Positions 7,189 through 15,574 of a DNA stretch of 17,329 nt are shown here, in pieces. The position numbers and the translations under genes were made by a program. The DNA comes from JBBSVE01 sp038233815. GTDB lineage: Bacteria; Pseudomonadota; Alphaproteobacteria; Rhodobacterales; Rhodobacteraceae. The stretch covers positions 1-17,329 of the forward strand of contig JBBSVE010000057.1 in the NCBI GenBank assembly GCA_038233815.1, read 5' to 3'. The notes under the pieces were generated by a model. The model saw only the letters and a list, made by a program, of their open reading frames with translations, searched no databases and was not told the DNA's origin. Every line of letters begins with the position of its first letter. The first letter of the stretch is position 1.

Positions 7189-7554
7189 CGCGTCACGCGG
7201 GCGCTTGTCCGATATCAGGTTTCGTGTGCCGGGCGTCTGCCGGTGGAAGCGTCCGCTTCTCCGCACTGTCCGGGACGGATCATGGGCCGCAAGGCCAGTC
7301 TCTTCGCCCCTTCGGTCCGGTGGTCTTCGGTCATCGCGGCATTTGGGGCCTTTCACTCGGGCGCCAGCCGGCGCCTTGGATCACCGCGATGAGCCGCGCC
7401 ATGAATGCGACGACGACGGAGGGGGCCCTGCTTGCAGCGCTTGCCTTCCGCGTGTCGCGGTGCCGCCACGCCCCTTCAAGTCGCCACAGCGCCCTTCCTC
7501 CGATGACCGGACCATGTCCGGGCAGGGGGGCGGGTCTGGGTGCCATGGACCCAT

Positions 7555-10176
7555 ATGTCAAAGAAAATGCTGATCGACGCCACCCACGCGGAAGAAACCC
7601 GCGTCGTGGTGGTGGACGGAAACCGGGTTGAGGAGTTCGACTTCGAGACCGTCAACAAGCGCCAGCTTGCCGGGAACATCTACCTCGCCAAGGTAACGCG
7701 GGTCGAACCCTCGCTTCAGGCCGCCTTCGTGGATTACGGCGGCAACCGGCACGGCTTTCTCGCCTTTGCGGAGATCCATCCCGATTATTATCAGATCCCC
7801 GTCGCGGACCGGAAGGCGCTGTTGGACGAAGAGCGCGCGCTCGCCCGTGCCGAGGACGAGGACGATGCGGGTGGCAACGGTCGCAGGCGGTCCTCCCGCG
7901 GGCCGCGCCCGGAGGCCGCGCGTGCCGAAGGTGCACGTCCCGATGCCGTGAGATCGGACGTCGGCAGCATGGATGTGGTCGATCTTGGTTCCGACGAGGA
8001 CGATGCCTCCGGTCCGTCCGACGACAGTCACAGCGAACCTTCGGATCATCACGACGATGCGCATCACGACGACGAGCCGCATGAGCCCTACCGCGCGATG
8101 AACACGGCCTCCGAATCCGACGAGGGCATCGAGTCGGTCGCGGACGAGGATGTGGCCGAGGAAATCGCGGCCCCCCGCCGTCCGCGCGCGCGGCGCTACA
8201 AGATCCAAGAGGTCGTGAAGGTCCGCCAGATCATGCTGGTGCAGGTCGTGAAGGAGGAGCGTGGCAACAAGGGTGCCGCACTCACTACCTACCTGTCGCT
8301 TGCGGGCCGCTATTGCGTGCTGATGCCCAACACCGCGCGCGGCGGCGGCATCTCCCGCAAGATCACCCAGGCCGTCGACCGCAAGAAGCTGAAGGAGATC
8401 GCGCAGGAGATAGAGGTGCCGGAAGGCGCGGGCCTCATCATCCGCACGGCGGGGGCGAAACGCACCAAGCCCGAGATCAAGCGCGACTACGAGTATCTCA
8501 TGCGGCTGTGGGAGCAGGTGCGCGAACTGACGCTCCGCTCCATGGCGCCGGCGGGGATCTACGAGGAAGGCAACCTCATCAAGCGCTCGATCCGCGATCT
8601 TTACAGCCGCGAGATCGACGAGGTTCTGGTGGAGGGTGCAGAAGGCTTCCGCGTCGCCAAGGACTTCATGCGGATGATCATGCCGACGCATGCGAAAGCC
8701 GTGCAGCCCTACAATGACACCGTGCCGCTGTTCGCGCGCCATCAGGTGGAAAGCTACCTCGGCGGCATGTTCAACCCGACGGTGCAGCTGAAATCCGGCG
8801 GCTATATCGTGATCGGCATCACCGAGGCGCTGGTCGCCATCGACGTGAACTCCGGCCGGGCCACCAAGGAAGGCTCGATCGAGGACACCGCGACCAAGAC
8901 CAACCTCGAGGCCGCCGAAGAGGTGGCGCGCCAGTTGCGTTTGCGCGACCTTGCCGGCCTGATCGTGATCGACTTCATCGACATGGAGGATCGCCGCAAC
9001 AACGCCGCCGTCGAGAAGCGCCTGAAGGACAAGCTGAAGACCGACCGCGCGCGGATTCAGGTCGGCCGCATCTCCGCCTTCGGTCTGATGGAGATGAGCC
9101 GACAGCGCCTGCGTCCGGGGATGCTGGAAAGCACCACCCAGCCCTGCGCGCATTGCCACGGCACCGGGCTGATCCGGTCCGACGATTCCATGGCGCTGAC
9201 GATCCTGCGCGCGCTGGAAGAGGAGGGTACGCGGAAACGCTCCAAGGAGGTGCTGCTGCGCGCGCCGGTCGCGGTGGTGAACTTCCTGATAAATCAGAAG
9301 CGTGAGCATATCGCCCTGATCGAGGCGCGCTACGGCATGTCGGTGAGGATCGAGGCCGATCCGTCGCTGATTTCCCCCGATTATGCGATCGAGAAGTTCA
9401 AGACCGCGATCCGGGCGGTTCCGGAGAACCATGCCATCGTCGGCTCGGCCGCGTTCATGGGGGCCGCGGCGGACGATATCGAGGATCCCGACATGCCCGA
9501 CGAGGCTACCGAGGACGCGGAGGTCGCCTCCTCCGTCGCGGAGGCCGATGGCGGCAACGGCGAGGCCGATGGCGGCAACGGCGAGGGCGACGGCAGCGGC
9601 AAGAAGAAGCGCCGGCGCAGGCGCAAGCGGCGCGGCGGTGCGCGTGACGGCGATCAGGCGGAGTCCGATGGCGACGATGCCGAGGATCGCCCAGAGGCCG
9701 AAGCGCCCGTCGCGGATACCGGCGAGAGTGCGCCGGAGGCGGTGACGGAGACCGCGGAGGATGCGCCCAAGCCCCGCAGCCGGACGCGGAGCCGCAGCCG
9801 CAAGCCCAAGGTGGACCAGACGGTCGAGGCGGCGGATACCGTTGAGGCCACGCCCGCAGATGCGAAACCGGCGGAGGATCAGCCGGCTGTAAAGCCCAAG
9901 CCGACCCGCACCCGGGCGCCCCGCAAGCCGAAGGCGGACGTGGCCTACATCCCCGAGGTGGCTATCGCACAGGCGCCTGTCGCACCGTCCGAAGACGTTG
10001 CGGACCCCGCCCCGCAGCAGCCCGCTCCCGCCCCGCAGGCGGACGCGCCGCAGGTGGAGGCACCACAGGAGCCGGAGCGCGCGCCGGAACCGGCCGATGT
10101 GGAGACGGTAGCCGCAGAGCCCGAAGCACCGGTCGAGAAACCGCGCCGCAAGGGGTGGTGGAACCTCGGCCGCTGA
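7555..10176 (+). CDS. rne: Ribonuclease E (degradosome endoribonuclease)
   Basis: This 873-residue essential endonuclease cuts AU-rich single-stranded RNA and scaffolds the degradosome. The N-terminal S1 domain (from about 36) is split by an acidic, His/Asp-rich insert at about 95-210 before KIQEVVKVRQIML resumes. The catalytic metal ligands are Asp430 (AIDVNSG) and Asp473 (VIDFIDM). The Zn-link cysteines are Cys531 and Cys534 (CAHC). Spacings of 43 and 58 equal those of E. coli D303/D346/C404. After about 650 the protein is low-complexity scaffold with a basic RNA-binding patch (KKKRRRRRKRR) and a C-terminal RRKGWWNLGR, like the PNPase-binding tail of Caulobacter RNase E. ATG at 7555 gives MSKKMLIDAT, the family start; an in-frame ATG at 7540 adds only five residues. 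Confidence 0.97.
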   Translation: MSKKMLIDATHAEETRVVVVDGNRVEEFDFETVNKRQLAGNIYLAKVTRVEPSLQAAFVDYGGNRHGFLAFAEIHPDYYQIPVADRKALLDEERALARAEDEDDAGGNGRRRSSRGPRPEAARAEGARPDAVRSDVGSMDVVDLGSDEDDASGPSDDSHSEPSDHHDDAHHDDEPHEPYRAMNTASESDEGIESVADEDVAEEIAAPRRPRARRYKIQEVVKVRQIMLVQVVKEERGNKGAALTTYLSLAGRYCVLMPNTARGGGISRKITQAVDRKKLKEIAQEIEVPEGAGLIIRTAGAKRTKPEIKRDYEYLMRLWEQVRELTLRSMAPAGIYEEGNLIKRSIRDLYSREIDEVLVEGAEGFRVAKDFMRMIMPTHAKAVQPYNDTVPLFARHQVESYLGGMFNPTVQLKSGGYIVIGITEALVAIDVNSGRATKEGSIEDTATKTNLEAAEEVARQLRLRDLAGLIVIDFIDMEDRRNNAAVEKRLKDKLKTDRARIQVGRISAFGLMEMSRQRLRPGMLESTTQPCAHCHGTGLIRSDDSMALTILRALEEEGTRKRSKEVLLRAPVAVVNFLINQKREHIALIEARYGMSVRIEADPSLISPDYAIEKFKTAIRAVPENHAIVGSAAFMGAAADDIEDPDMPDEATEDAEVASSVAEADGGNGEADGGNGEGDGSGKKKRRRRRKRRGGARDGDQAESDGDDAEDRPEAEAPVADTGESAPEAVTETAEDAPKPRSRTRSRSRKPKVDQTVEAADTVEATPADAKPAEDQPAVKPKPTRTRAPRKPKADVAYIPEVAIAQAPVAPSEDVADPAPQQPAPAPQADAPQVEAPQEPERAPEPADVETVAAEPEAPVEKPRRKGWWNLGR
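9541..9582 (+). repeat. Perfect 21-nt tandem duplication in the RNase E tail
   Basis: Two identical 21-nt units (9541-9561 and 9562-9582) encode EADGGNG twice, followed by a degenerate third start, EGDG. The repeat keeps frame and lies in the disordered linker just before the Arg/Lys-rich patch. Confidence 0.9.
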
Positions 10177-10201
10177 TCGCTGCGGCACGAGCCAAGACGT
10201 T

Positions 10202-10237
10202 GCGGGCGCGGGGGGACACCTTCGCGCCCGCCTTTTT
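10202..10237 (+). terminator. Intrinsic terminator of rne
   Basis: A perfect 9-bp stem GCGGGCGCG (10202-10210) with CGCGCCCGC (10223-10231), 12-nt loop, is followed by one C and TTTTT (10233-10237). It begins 26 nt after the rne stop, so rne is probably a single-gene transcript. Confidence 0.88.
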
Positions 10238-10280
10238 CGGGGCGCACGCAAGCGTGTCTCTTGTCCCCCTGACTCTCGCG

Positions 10281-10305
10281 CCGGTCCGGGCTATCACCGG
10301 ACCGG
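10281..10305 (+). promoter_or_regulatory. Leader hairpin next to the ccdA ribosome binding site
   Basis: A perfect 9-bp stem CCGGTCCGG (10281-10289) with CCGGACCGG (10297-10305) closes a 7-nt loop. It ends 4 nt before the AGGAG ribosome binding site (10310-10314) of ccdA. It lacks a U-tract. It could stabilise the 5' end of the mRNA or limit translation; the sequence does not say which. Confidence 0.5.
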
Positions 10306-10320
10306 GAACAGGAGCGACGC

Positions 10321-11067
10321 ATGATCGGGATCGACCTCTTCGACGCGGGCCTCATGCCGGCGATGCTGGTGGCACTTCTGGCGGGCGTGCTGTCGTTCCT
10401 CAGCCCCTGCGTGCTGCCCATCGTGCCGCCCTATCTTGCCTACATGGGCGGGATCAGCATGGGGGAGATGAAGGGCGCGGCCCGCCGCCGTGTGATCCTG
10501 CCTGCGCTCTTCTTCGTGCTTGGCCTCTCCACCGTCTTTCTGTTCCTCGGCTTCACCGCCTCGGTCTTCGGCACGTTCTTCCTGCAATATCAGGATGTCA
10601 TGGCCAAGATTTCGGGTGCCGTGGTGATCGTGTTCGGGCTCCATTTCCTCGGGATCTTCCGCATCGGCATCCTCGACCGGGAGGCGCGGCTCGACGCGGG
10701 CGACCGGGGCGGCTCCGCGATGGGCGCCTATGTGCTGGGCCTCGCCTTTGCCTTCGGCTGGACGCCCTGCATCGGCCCACAGCTCGGCGCGATCCTGTCG
10801 ATGGCGGCGACGGAGGCCTCTCTCACCCGCGGGACGACGCTGCTCGGGGTCTATGCGATGGGGCTGGGGCTGCCGTTCATCGTGGCCGCACTGTTCATCG
10901 AGCGGGCGATGGGCATCATGGCGCGGCTGAAGCGTCATATGAAGCTGATCGAGCGGGGGATGGGCGTCCTTTTGATCCTCGTCGGGCTGGCGTTGATGAC
11001 GGGCGCATTCTCCGCCTTCTCCTATTTCCTGCTGGAACGGTTTCCGGCGTTGAGCGCGCTTGGCTGA
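10321..11067 (+). CDS. ccdA: CcdA-type thiol-disulfide transporter for cytochrome c biogenesis
   Basis: This 248-residue inner-membrane protein moves reducing equivalents from cytoplasmic thioredoxin to periplasmic thiol proteins. It thereby keeps apocytochrome c haem-binding cysteines reduced. Six hydrophobic segments are visible. The two redox cysteines lie in the family motifs FLSPCVLPIVPPYLAY (Cys30) and GWTPCIGPQLGA (Cys150), related by the internal repeat expected of DsbD-beta/CcdA proteins. Length is typical (about 240). ATG at 10321 has AGGAG with 6-nt spacing. No other cytochrome c maturation gene is in the window, though a haem protein (P450) lies two genes downstream. The next gene starts 44 nt later on the same strand. 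Confidence 0.94.
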   Translation: MIGIDLFDAGLMPAMLVALLAGVLSFLSPCVLPIVPPYLAYMGGISMGEMKGAARRRVILPALFFVLGLSTVFLFLGFTASVFGTFFLQYQDVMAKISGAVVIVFGLHFLGIFRIGILDREARLDAGDRGGSAMGAYVLGLAFAFGWTPCIGPQLGAILSMAATEASLTRGTTLLGVYAMGLGLPFIVAALFIERAMGIMARLKRHMKLIERGMGVLLILVGLALMTGAFSAFSYFLLERFPALSALG

Positions 11068-11111
11068 ATCTTCATCTTCGCCCCATAGTCTGATCGGGGC
11101 AGGGGGGGGAG

Positions 11112-12317
11112 ATGATGGATGATGAGGTGCGGCCGTTCCGGCGACGGGTGTTCTACATCCCCGGATACGATCCGATCCATCCGCGCCGCTACCGCGAACT
11201 TTACCGCAAGGAGGGGGCGGCGCAGGCCGCGATCTCGGGCTACGACCTTTCGCTCCGGCCGGGGCGCGGCGCCCGCTACGGCTGGCAGGTGGCGACGCGC
11301 ATCGAGGACCGGGCGGCGGAGGCGGAGGTGGAGGTGCTGGTCTGGTCCGACATCGTGCGCGGCTCGATGCACCGGGGTATCGTCGCAACCTATTCCCAGC
11401 TCGCGTCAACGGTCTGGATCTACGTAGGCTCCGGCACGCTCTTCCGGCTGATGCGGCTGCGCAAGGGTCCGGTGATCGCGGCGCTCTATCCGGTGGTCGT
11501 GCTGGTCCTGCAACTCTTGCTGGCGGTCGGTTTGTCCGTCGCGTGCCTCGCGCTGGGTGACGGGGTGGTGCCGCGCCCTTTGGCGTTCGGCATCGGGGTG
11601 GGGCTCGGCTGGCTGCTGCTCGGCTGGTTCAAGCGGCACGATGGCCGGATCTTTGCCCACTACCTGATGCACGACTATGCTTACGCGGCCCGGCACCGGG
11701 GCGCCAACCCGCCGGAACTGGAGGCGCGGATGGCCGATTTTCGCGCCACGATCCGTGCCGCGCTGGCCGAGGATCTGGACGAGGTGCTGATCGTGGGCCA
11801 TTCGTCCGGTGCGCATCTCGGCGTGTCGATCCTCGCCGATCTTCTGCGGGAGGGTGGGGTTTCTGACGGACCCGCGCTCGGCTTCCTGACGCTGGGTCAG
11901 GTGGTGCCGATGGTGTCCTTCCTGCCGCGTGCGAACCGGCTGCGCGCGGATCTGCGCTATCTCTCGGCCGAGGCGCGGGTGACGTGGGTCGATGTGACCG
12001 CCCCGGGCGACGGCTGCGCGTTCGCGCTCTGCGATCCGGTCGCGGTCAGCGGGGTGGCGCCGGAGGGCAAGCTCTGGCCGCTGGTCCTTTCCGCCGCCTT
12101 CACCCGAACGCTGAGTCCGGCGCGCTGGCGCGCCTTGCGCTGGCGGTTCTTCCGGCTGCATGTTCAGTATCTCTGCGCCTTCGACCGGCCCGGCGACTAC
12201 GACTACTTCCGCATCACCGCCGGTCCCCGGACGCTGGCCGCCCGCTATGCAGGTCGCACCGCTTCCGCCAGCCGGATCGAACGCGCCGTGTCGGGCTTCA
12301 CCTCGATGGCCGCATGA
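11112..12317 (+). CDS. Membrane-anchored alpha/beta-hydrolase-like protein, function unknown
   Basis: This is a 401-residue protein of a family I cannot name. The N-terminal strand VFYIPGYDP resembles the oxyanion-hole strand of alpha/beta hydrolases. Two adjacent hydrophobic segments (about 121-148 and 153-173) should anchor it in the membrane. A nucleophile elbow follows: VLIVGHSSGAHLGVS, G-H-S-S-G at 229-233 with Ser231. Possible catalytic acids are Asp294 or Asp299 and a possible catalytic His is His350, but these are not certain. Esterase, lipase or thioesterase activity on a membrane lipid is a fair guess. ATG at 11112 directly follows a G-rich AGGGGGGG tract; ATG at 11115 is equally possible. 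The stop overlaps the P450 ATG (ATGA), so the two proteins are translationally coupled. Confidence 0.82.
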   Translation: MMDDEVRPFRRRVFYIPGYDPIHPRRYRELYRKEGAAQAAISGYDLSLRPGRGARYGWQVATRIEDRAAEAEVEVLVWSDIVRGSMHRGIVATYSQLASTVWIYVGSGTLFRLMRLRKGPVIAALYPVVVLVLQLLLAVGLSVACLALGDGVVPRPLAFGIGVGLGWLLLGWFKRHDGRIFAHYLMHDYAYAARHRGANPPELEARMADFRATIRAALAEDLDEVLIVGHSSGAHLGVSILADLLREGGVSDGPALGFLTLGQVVPMVSFLPRANRLRADLRYLSAEARVTWVDVTAPGDGCAFALCDPVAVSGVAPEGKLWPLVLSAAFTRTLSPARWRALRWRFFRLHVQYLCAFDRPGDYDYFRITAGPRTLAARYAGRTASASRIERAVSGFTSMAA

Positions 12318-13663
12318 TCCCGCCCAAGCCTGCCGCGCGCGAAGGGGGCGTCCCGCTCTGGCGCTATCTGCGATTGTTTCGCGCGGACATCCTCTCGGCC
12401 CAGCCTGCACGTCTCTACCGCGCGTGGATGGCGGAGTTCCGCACGCCGTTCTTTCGCAGCTACCTCTGCAACGACCCCGCCCTCGTGCGCCGCGTGCTGA
12501 ACGAGCGTCCGCGCGATTTCCCGAAAAGCGCGCGCGTGGGCGAGGGGTTGCGCCCGCTTCTGGGCCAGTCCGTGTTTGTCACCAACGGCGAGGTCTGGGA
12601 ACGCCAGCGCCGCATCATCGACCCCGCGTTCGAGGGTGGCCGCCTGCGCGACACTCTGCCCGCCATGTGGGACGCAGCCGCAGCGATGGTCGCGCGCCTG
12701 AACCCCGGCGTGGTGGAGATCGAGGCGGAGACGAGCCACGCCGCCGCCGACGTGATCTTTCGCACACTCTTCTCGATCCCGATCGGGAACGAGGTCGCAT
12801 CCCGCGTCTTCGCCGCCTTCCGCACCTTCCAGCGCACCCAGCCGATCCTGAACCTCGCGGCCTTCATCCCGCTGCCGCGCTGGTGTCCGCGCTTCCACCG
12901 ACCGGCCACCCTCTCTGCCGCCCGCACGATCCGCGCTTTGATGACCGGGCTGACCGAGGCCCGCGCGGTGGAGATCGCGGCGGGCACCGCGCCCGACGAT
13001 CTGGCGACCAAGATCATGGTGACGCCCGATCCCGTGACTGGCGCGCGCTTCGGGACGGAGGAGATGGTCGATCAGGTCGCGATCTTCTTTCTTGCGGGTC
13101 ACGAGACGTCGGCCTCGGCTCTGGCCTGGGCGCTCTACCTTCTGGCGACCCACCCGGAGGTTCAGGCACGCGTGGCGGCGGAGGCTATGACGCTGGGCGA
13201 GCCCCAGGATTTCGCCGCCCTCTCTCGCCTGCGCTACACCCGCGATGTGTTCCGCGAGGTCCTGCGGCTCTATCCCCCTGTTCCCATGATGGTGCGTGAG
13301 GCGCGGTGTCCCGAACGGTTGCGGGACCGGAATGCCGGTCCGGGCGCGCAGATCGTGCTCAGCCCGTGGCATCTCCACCGCCATGAGCGGATCTGGGACC
13401 GGCCCGACGCGTTCGATCCCGATCGTTGGCAGACCGCCTCCGGCCGTGCGTCGGGGCGGGAGGGTTACATCCCCTTCTCCGCCGGTCCCCGCGCCTGCCC
13501 CGGCGCGGGGTTCGCGATGGCGGAAGGGGTGCTCCTTCTCGCCCACCTCACCCGCGCGTTCCATTTCACATCTGTCGAGGGCCGCATTCCGGTCCCGGTC
13601 GCCCACCTGACCGGGCGTGCCAAGGACGGCATCTGGCTCCGGCTCGCGCATCGCACGACCTGA
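12314..13663 (+). CDS. Cytochrome P450
   Basis: This 449-residue haem-thiolate monooxygenase shows all landmark motifs in order. These are the C-helix WERQR (about 96-100), the oxygen-binding I-helix AGHETSA (261-267), the K-helix ExxR as EVLR (315-318) and the haem loop FSAGPRACPG (388-397) with axial ligand Cys395. The start PPKPAAREGGVPLWRYLRLF has no membrane anchor or signal, so the enzyme is soluble or peripheral. ATG at 12314-12316 overlaps the upstream stop. No ferredoxin or ferredoxin reductase is in the window, so electrons must come from elsewhere. The LYPPVPMMVREA and HRHERIWDRPDAFDPDRW segments recall fatty-acid-hydroxylase-like P450s, but the substrate is unknown. Confidence 0.95.
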   Translation: MIPPKPAAREGGVPLWRYLRLFRADILSAQPARLYRAWMAEFRTPFFRSYLCNDPALVRRVLNERPRDFPKSARVGEGLRPLLGQSVFVTNGEVWERQRRIIDPAFEGGRLRDTLPAMWDAAAAMVARLNPGVVEIEAETSHAAADVIFRTLFSIPIGNEVASRVFAAFRTFQRTQPILNLAAFIPLPRWCPRFHRPATLSAARTIRALMTGLTEARAVEIAAGTAPDDLATKIMVTPDPVTGARFGTEEMVDQVAIFFLAGHETSASALAWALYLLATHPEVQARVAAEAMTLGEPQDFAALSRLRYTRDVFREVLRLYPPVPMMVREARCPERLRDRNAGPGAQIVLSPWHLHRHERIWDRPDAFDPDRWQTASGRASGREGYIPFSAGPRACPGAGFAMAEGVLLLAHLTRAFHFTSVEGRIPVPVAHLTGRAKDGIWLRLAHRTT

Positions 13664-13686
13664 CCCCGACGCCCCGGACAGCCGCG

Positions 13687-15486
13687 TCAGCGCAGCAGAT
13701 GCGTCTCCGGAATGCCATAAACGGGGGTCGCGATGCCTTCCATCCGCGCCTTGAGCTGCTGCGCCAAAAACAGCGAATAATGCCGCGACTGGTGCAGGTT
13801 GCCGCCGTGGAACCACAACCCGTCCTGTTTCGTGGGCTTCCACATGTTGCGTTGCTCTCCCACCCAGGGGCCGGGGTCCTTGGTGGTGTCCGACCCCAGT
13901 CCCCAGCATTTGCCCACCTTGTCGGCCACGTCGCGGCCGATCAGATCCTCCGCCCAGCCGTTCATCGACCCGTAACCCGTGGCATAGACGATCACATCGG
14001 CCGGCAGAACCGTGCCGTCGTCCAGCACCACTGCATCCTCGGTAATCTCCGCCACGGTGCCATGCGCGAGCTTGATCTTGCCGTCGATGATGAGCTGGCT
14101 CGCGCCCACGTCGATGTAATAGCCCGATCCGCGACGGAGATATTTCATCGTAAGCCCCGACTCGTCGTCGCCGTAGTCGAGCCAGAAGCCGGCCTTCTCC
14201 AGCCCCTCGTAGAACGCGGCGTCCCGCATTCGCATCTCCGTGCAGAGCGGGATCTGGAATTCGTGCATCAGCCCGTAGGGCATGCTGGCCGAGATCATGT
14301 CGGCCTTGTCGGTCGTGATGCCGCCCTGCACCGCGCGTTCGGAGTAGAGCGCGCCCATGCCCACGTCCATCAGCGTCTCGGAGCGCACGATCATGGTGGA
14401 GGACCGCTGGACCATCGTCACGTCGGCGTCATTTTCCCAAAGTGCCGCGCAGATGTCGTGGGCGGAGTTGTTCGACCCGATCACCACCGCACGGCTGCCC
14501 TTGAAGGCGTCCGGGCCTGGGTGCCCGGAGGAGTGGTGCTGTTCGCCCCGGAACCGCTCCATCCCCGGATAGGACGGCATGTTCGCCTTGGCCGACATGC
14601 CGGTGGCGAGCACCAGATGCTTCGGCGTCAGCGTGACCTCGGTTCCGTCGCGGTCCACCACCACGGTCCATTCCTGCGTTGCCTCGTCGTAGGAGGCGCT
14701 CTTGCAGGCGGTCCTGGTCCAGTAGTTCAGCTCCATGATGCGGGTATACATCTCCAGCCAGTCGCCGATCTTGTCCTTGGGCGCGAAGACCGGCCAGTTC
14801 GGCGGGAAGGGGAGGTAGGGCATGTGGTCGTACCAGACCGGATCGTGCAGACAGAGCGATTTGTAACGCTTGCGCCAGCTGTCGCCGGGGCGGTCGTTCT
14901 TCTCCAGAATGATGGTGGGCACGCCGACCTGCCGCAACCGCGCGCCAAGCGCGATGCCACCCTGACCGCCGCCGACGATCACGACGTAGGGCTGCGTGGC
15001 GTAGCCGAGATCCCGCGCCTCGGCCCCGCGGTCCTCCAGCCATGTGGGATGGTTTTTAGCCGCGCCGTGTTTCGCCCCAAGCGGGCGGTCAAAGCCGAGC
15101 GGCTCCTCGTGCCCCTTCAGGTCCACCATCGCGGTGAGGAGCGTCCAGATCCGGCCCTCCTTCAGCCGGATCATGCCGTTGCCCCGCGCGACGGCGGTCT
15201 CGAACGCGATCCATGCGGTCGTGACACCGCCGTCCTCGGTCACCGGCTCGCTCTCGACCAGATGCCAGCCCGAGGGTTTCGTCGCGGAGAGCTGATGGGA
15301 CAGCATGTCGGCCACCTCGGCGCGGCCCTCCACCGTCTTGATGTTCCAGGTGAAGGTCACGAGGTCGCGCCAGTAGCAATCCTCCCGGAACATCGCCGTG
15401 GCGCGGTCGATGTCCCCGGCCGCAAGCGCGTCGCCAAAGTCCGCGAGGACCGACCGGACCTCATCCGCCGTCGTCTTGTCGAGCAT
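13687..15486 (-). CDS. Flavin-dependent monooxygenase with N-terminal NTF2/SnoaL-like domain
   Basis: This 599-residue FAD/NADPH enzyme probably inserts one oxygen atom into a small organic substrate. Residues about 5-125 form an NTF2/SnoaL-like domain (FREDCYWRDLVTFTW, with GRAEVADML). Residues about 165 onward are a flavoprotein monooxygenase: FAD motif VVIVGGGQGG (168-177), a fingerprint-like FRGEQHHSSG (312-321), the NADPH-site VVIGSNNSAHD (334-344), and a late ATGYG. ATG at 15484-15486 is chosen because GGGGAGG lies 6 nt upstream; a start at 15507 would bury that site. It converges on the P450 with a 23-nt gap and no visible terminator. Related proteins include YUCCA-like and Baeyer-Villiger-like enzymes; the substrate is unknown. 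Confidence 0.9.
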   Translation of the reverse strand: MLDKTTADEVRSVLADFGDALAAGDIDRATAMFREDCYWRDLVTFTWNIKTVEGRAEVADMLSHQLSATKPSGWHLVESEPVTEDGGVTTAWIAFETAVARGNGMIRLKEGRIWTLLTAMVDLKGHEEPLGFDRPLGAKHGAAKNHPTWLEDRGAEARDLGYATQPYVVIVGGGQGGIALGARLRQVGVPTIILEKNDRPGDSWRKRYKSLCLHDPVWYDHMPYLPFPPNWPVFAPKDKIGDWLEMYTRIMELNYWTRTACKSASYDEATQEWTVVVDRDGTEVTLTPKHLVLATGMSAKANMPSYPGMERFRGEQHHSSGHPGPDAFKGSRAVVIGSNNSAHDICAALWENDADVTMVQRSSTMIVRSETLMDVGMGALYSERAVQGGITTDKADMISASMPYGLMHEFQIPLCTEMRMRDAAFYEGLEKAGFWLDYGDDESGLTMKYLRRGSGYYIDVGASQLIIDGKIKLAHGTVAEITEDAVVLDDGTVLPADVIVYATGYGSMNGWAEDLIGRDVADKVGKCWGLGSDTTKDPGPWVGEQRNMWKPTKQDGLWFHGGNLHQSRHYSLFLAQQLKARMEGIATPVYGIPETHLLR

Positions 15487-15574
15487 CGGTATCCTCCCCG
15501 GGGTCATCCGGGATCAGGATGGCGCACTTCGGCCCGGCTGTGCAAAGGGAATCCGACGTCCCGTGGCATGCCGC

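Larger units (their letters stand above)
7031..7554. other. Divergent non-coding region between the polyketide synthase and rne
   Basis: Short open frames cross this ~520-nt gap, but none has a recognisable product or ribosome site. It holds candidate divergent promoters around 7123-7188 and several inverted repeats. One is a bulged hairpin at 7103-7135 (AGGGC/GCCCT outer stem, GCCGC/GCGGC inner stem). Another is a perfect 6-bp stem GGCGCC-AGCC-GGCGCC at 7360-7375. A third is CCGGA-N5-TCCGG at 7507-7521, about 33 nt before the rne start. The right-hand ~360 nt would be the rne leader. Confidence 0.6.

Noticed and set aside
7059..7631. A 190-codon plus-strand frame in the rne leader
   Set aside because: No motif or ribosome site; it overlaps the true rne start in another frame.
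7558..10251. An 897-codon minus-strand open frame opposite rne
   Set aside because: It has low-complexity His/Arg/Leu composition and is entirely antisense to an unmistakable RNase E.
15510..15574. Possible sigma-54 promoter for the flavin monooxygenase (GG...TTTGCAC)
   Set aside because: The GG and GC elements are 9 rather than 10 nt apart and the rest of the consensus is absent.
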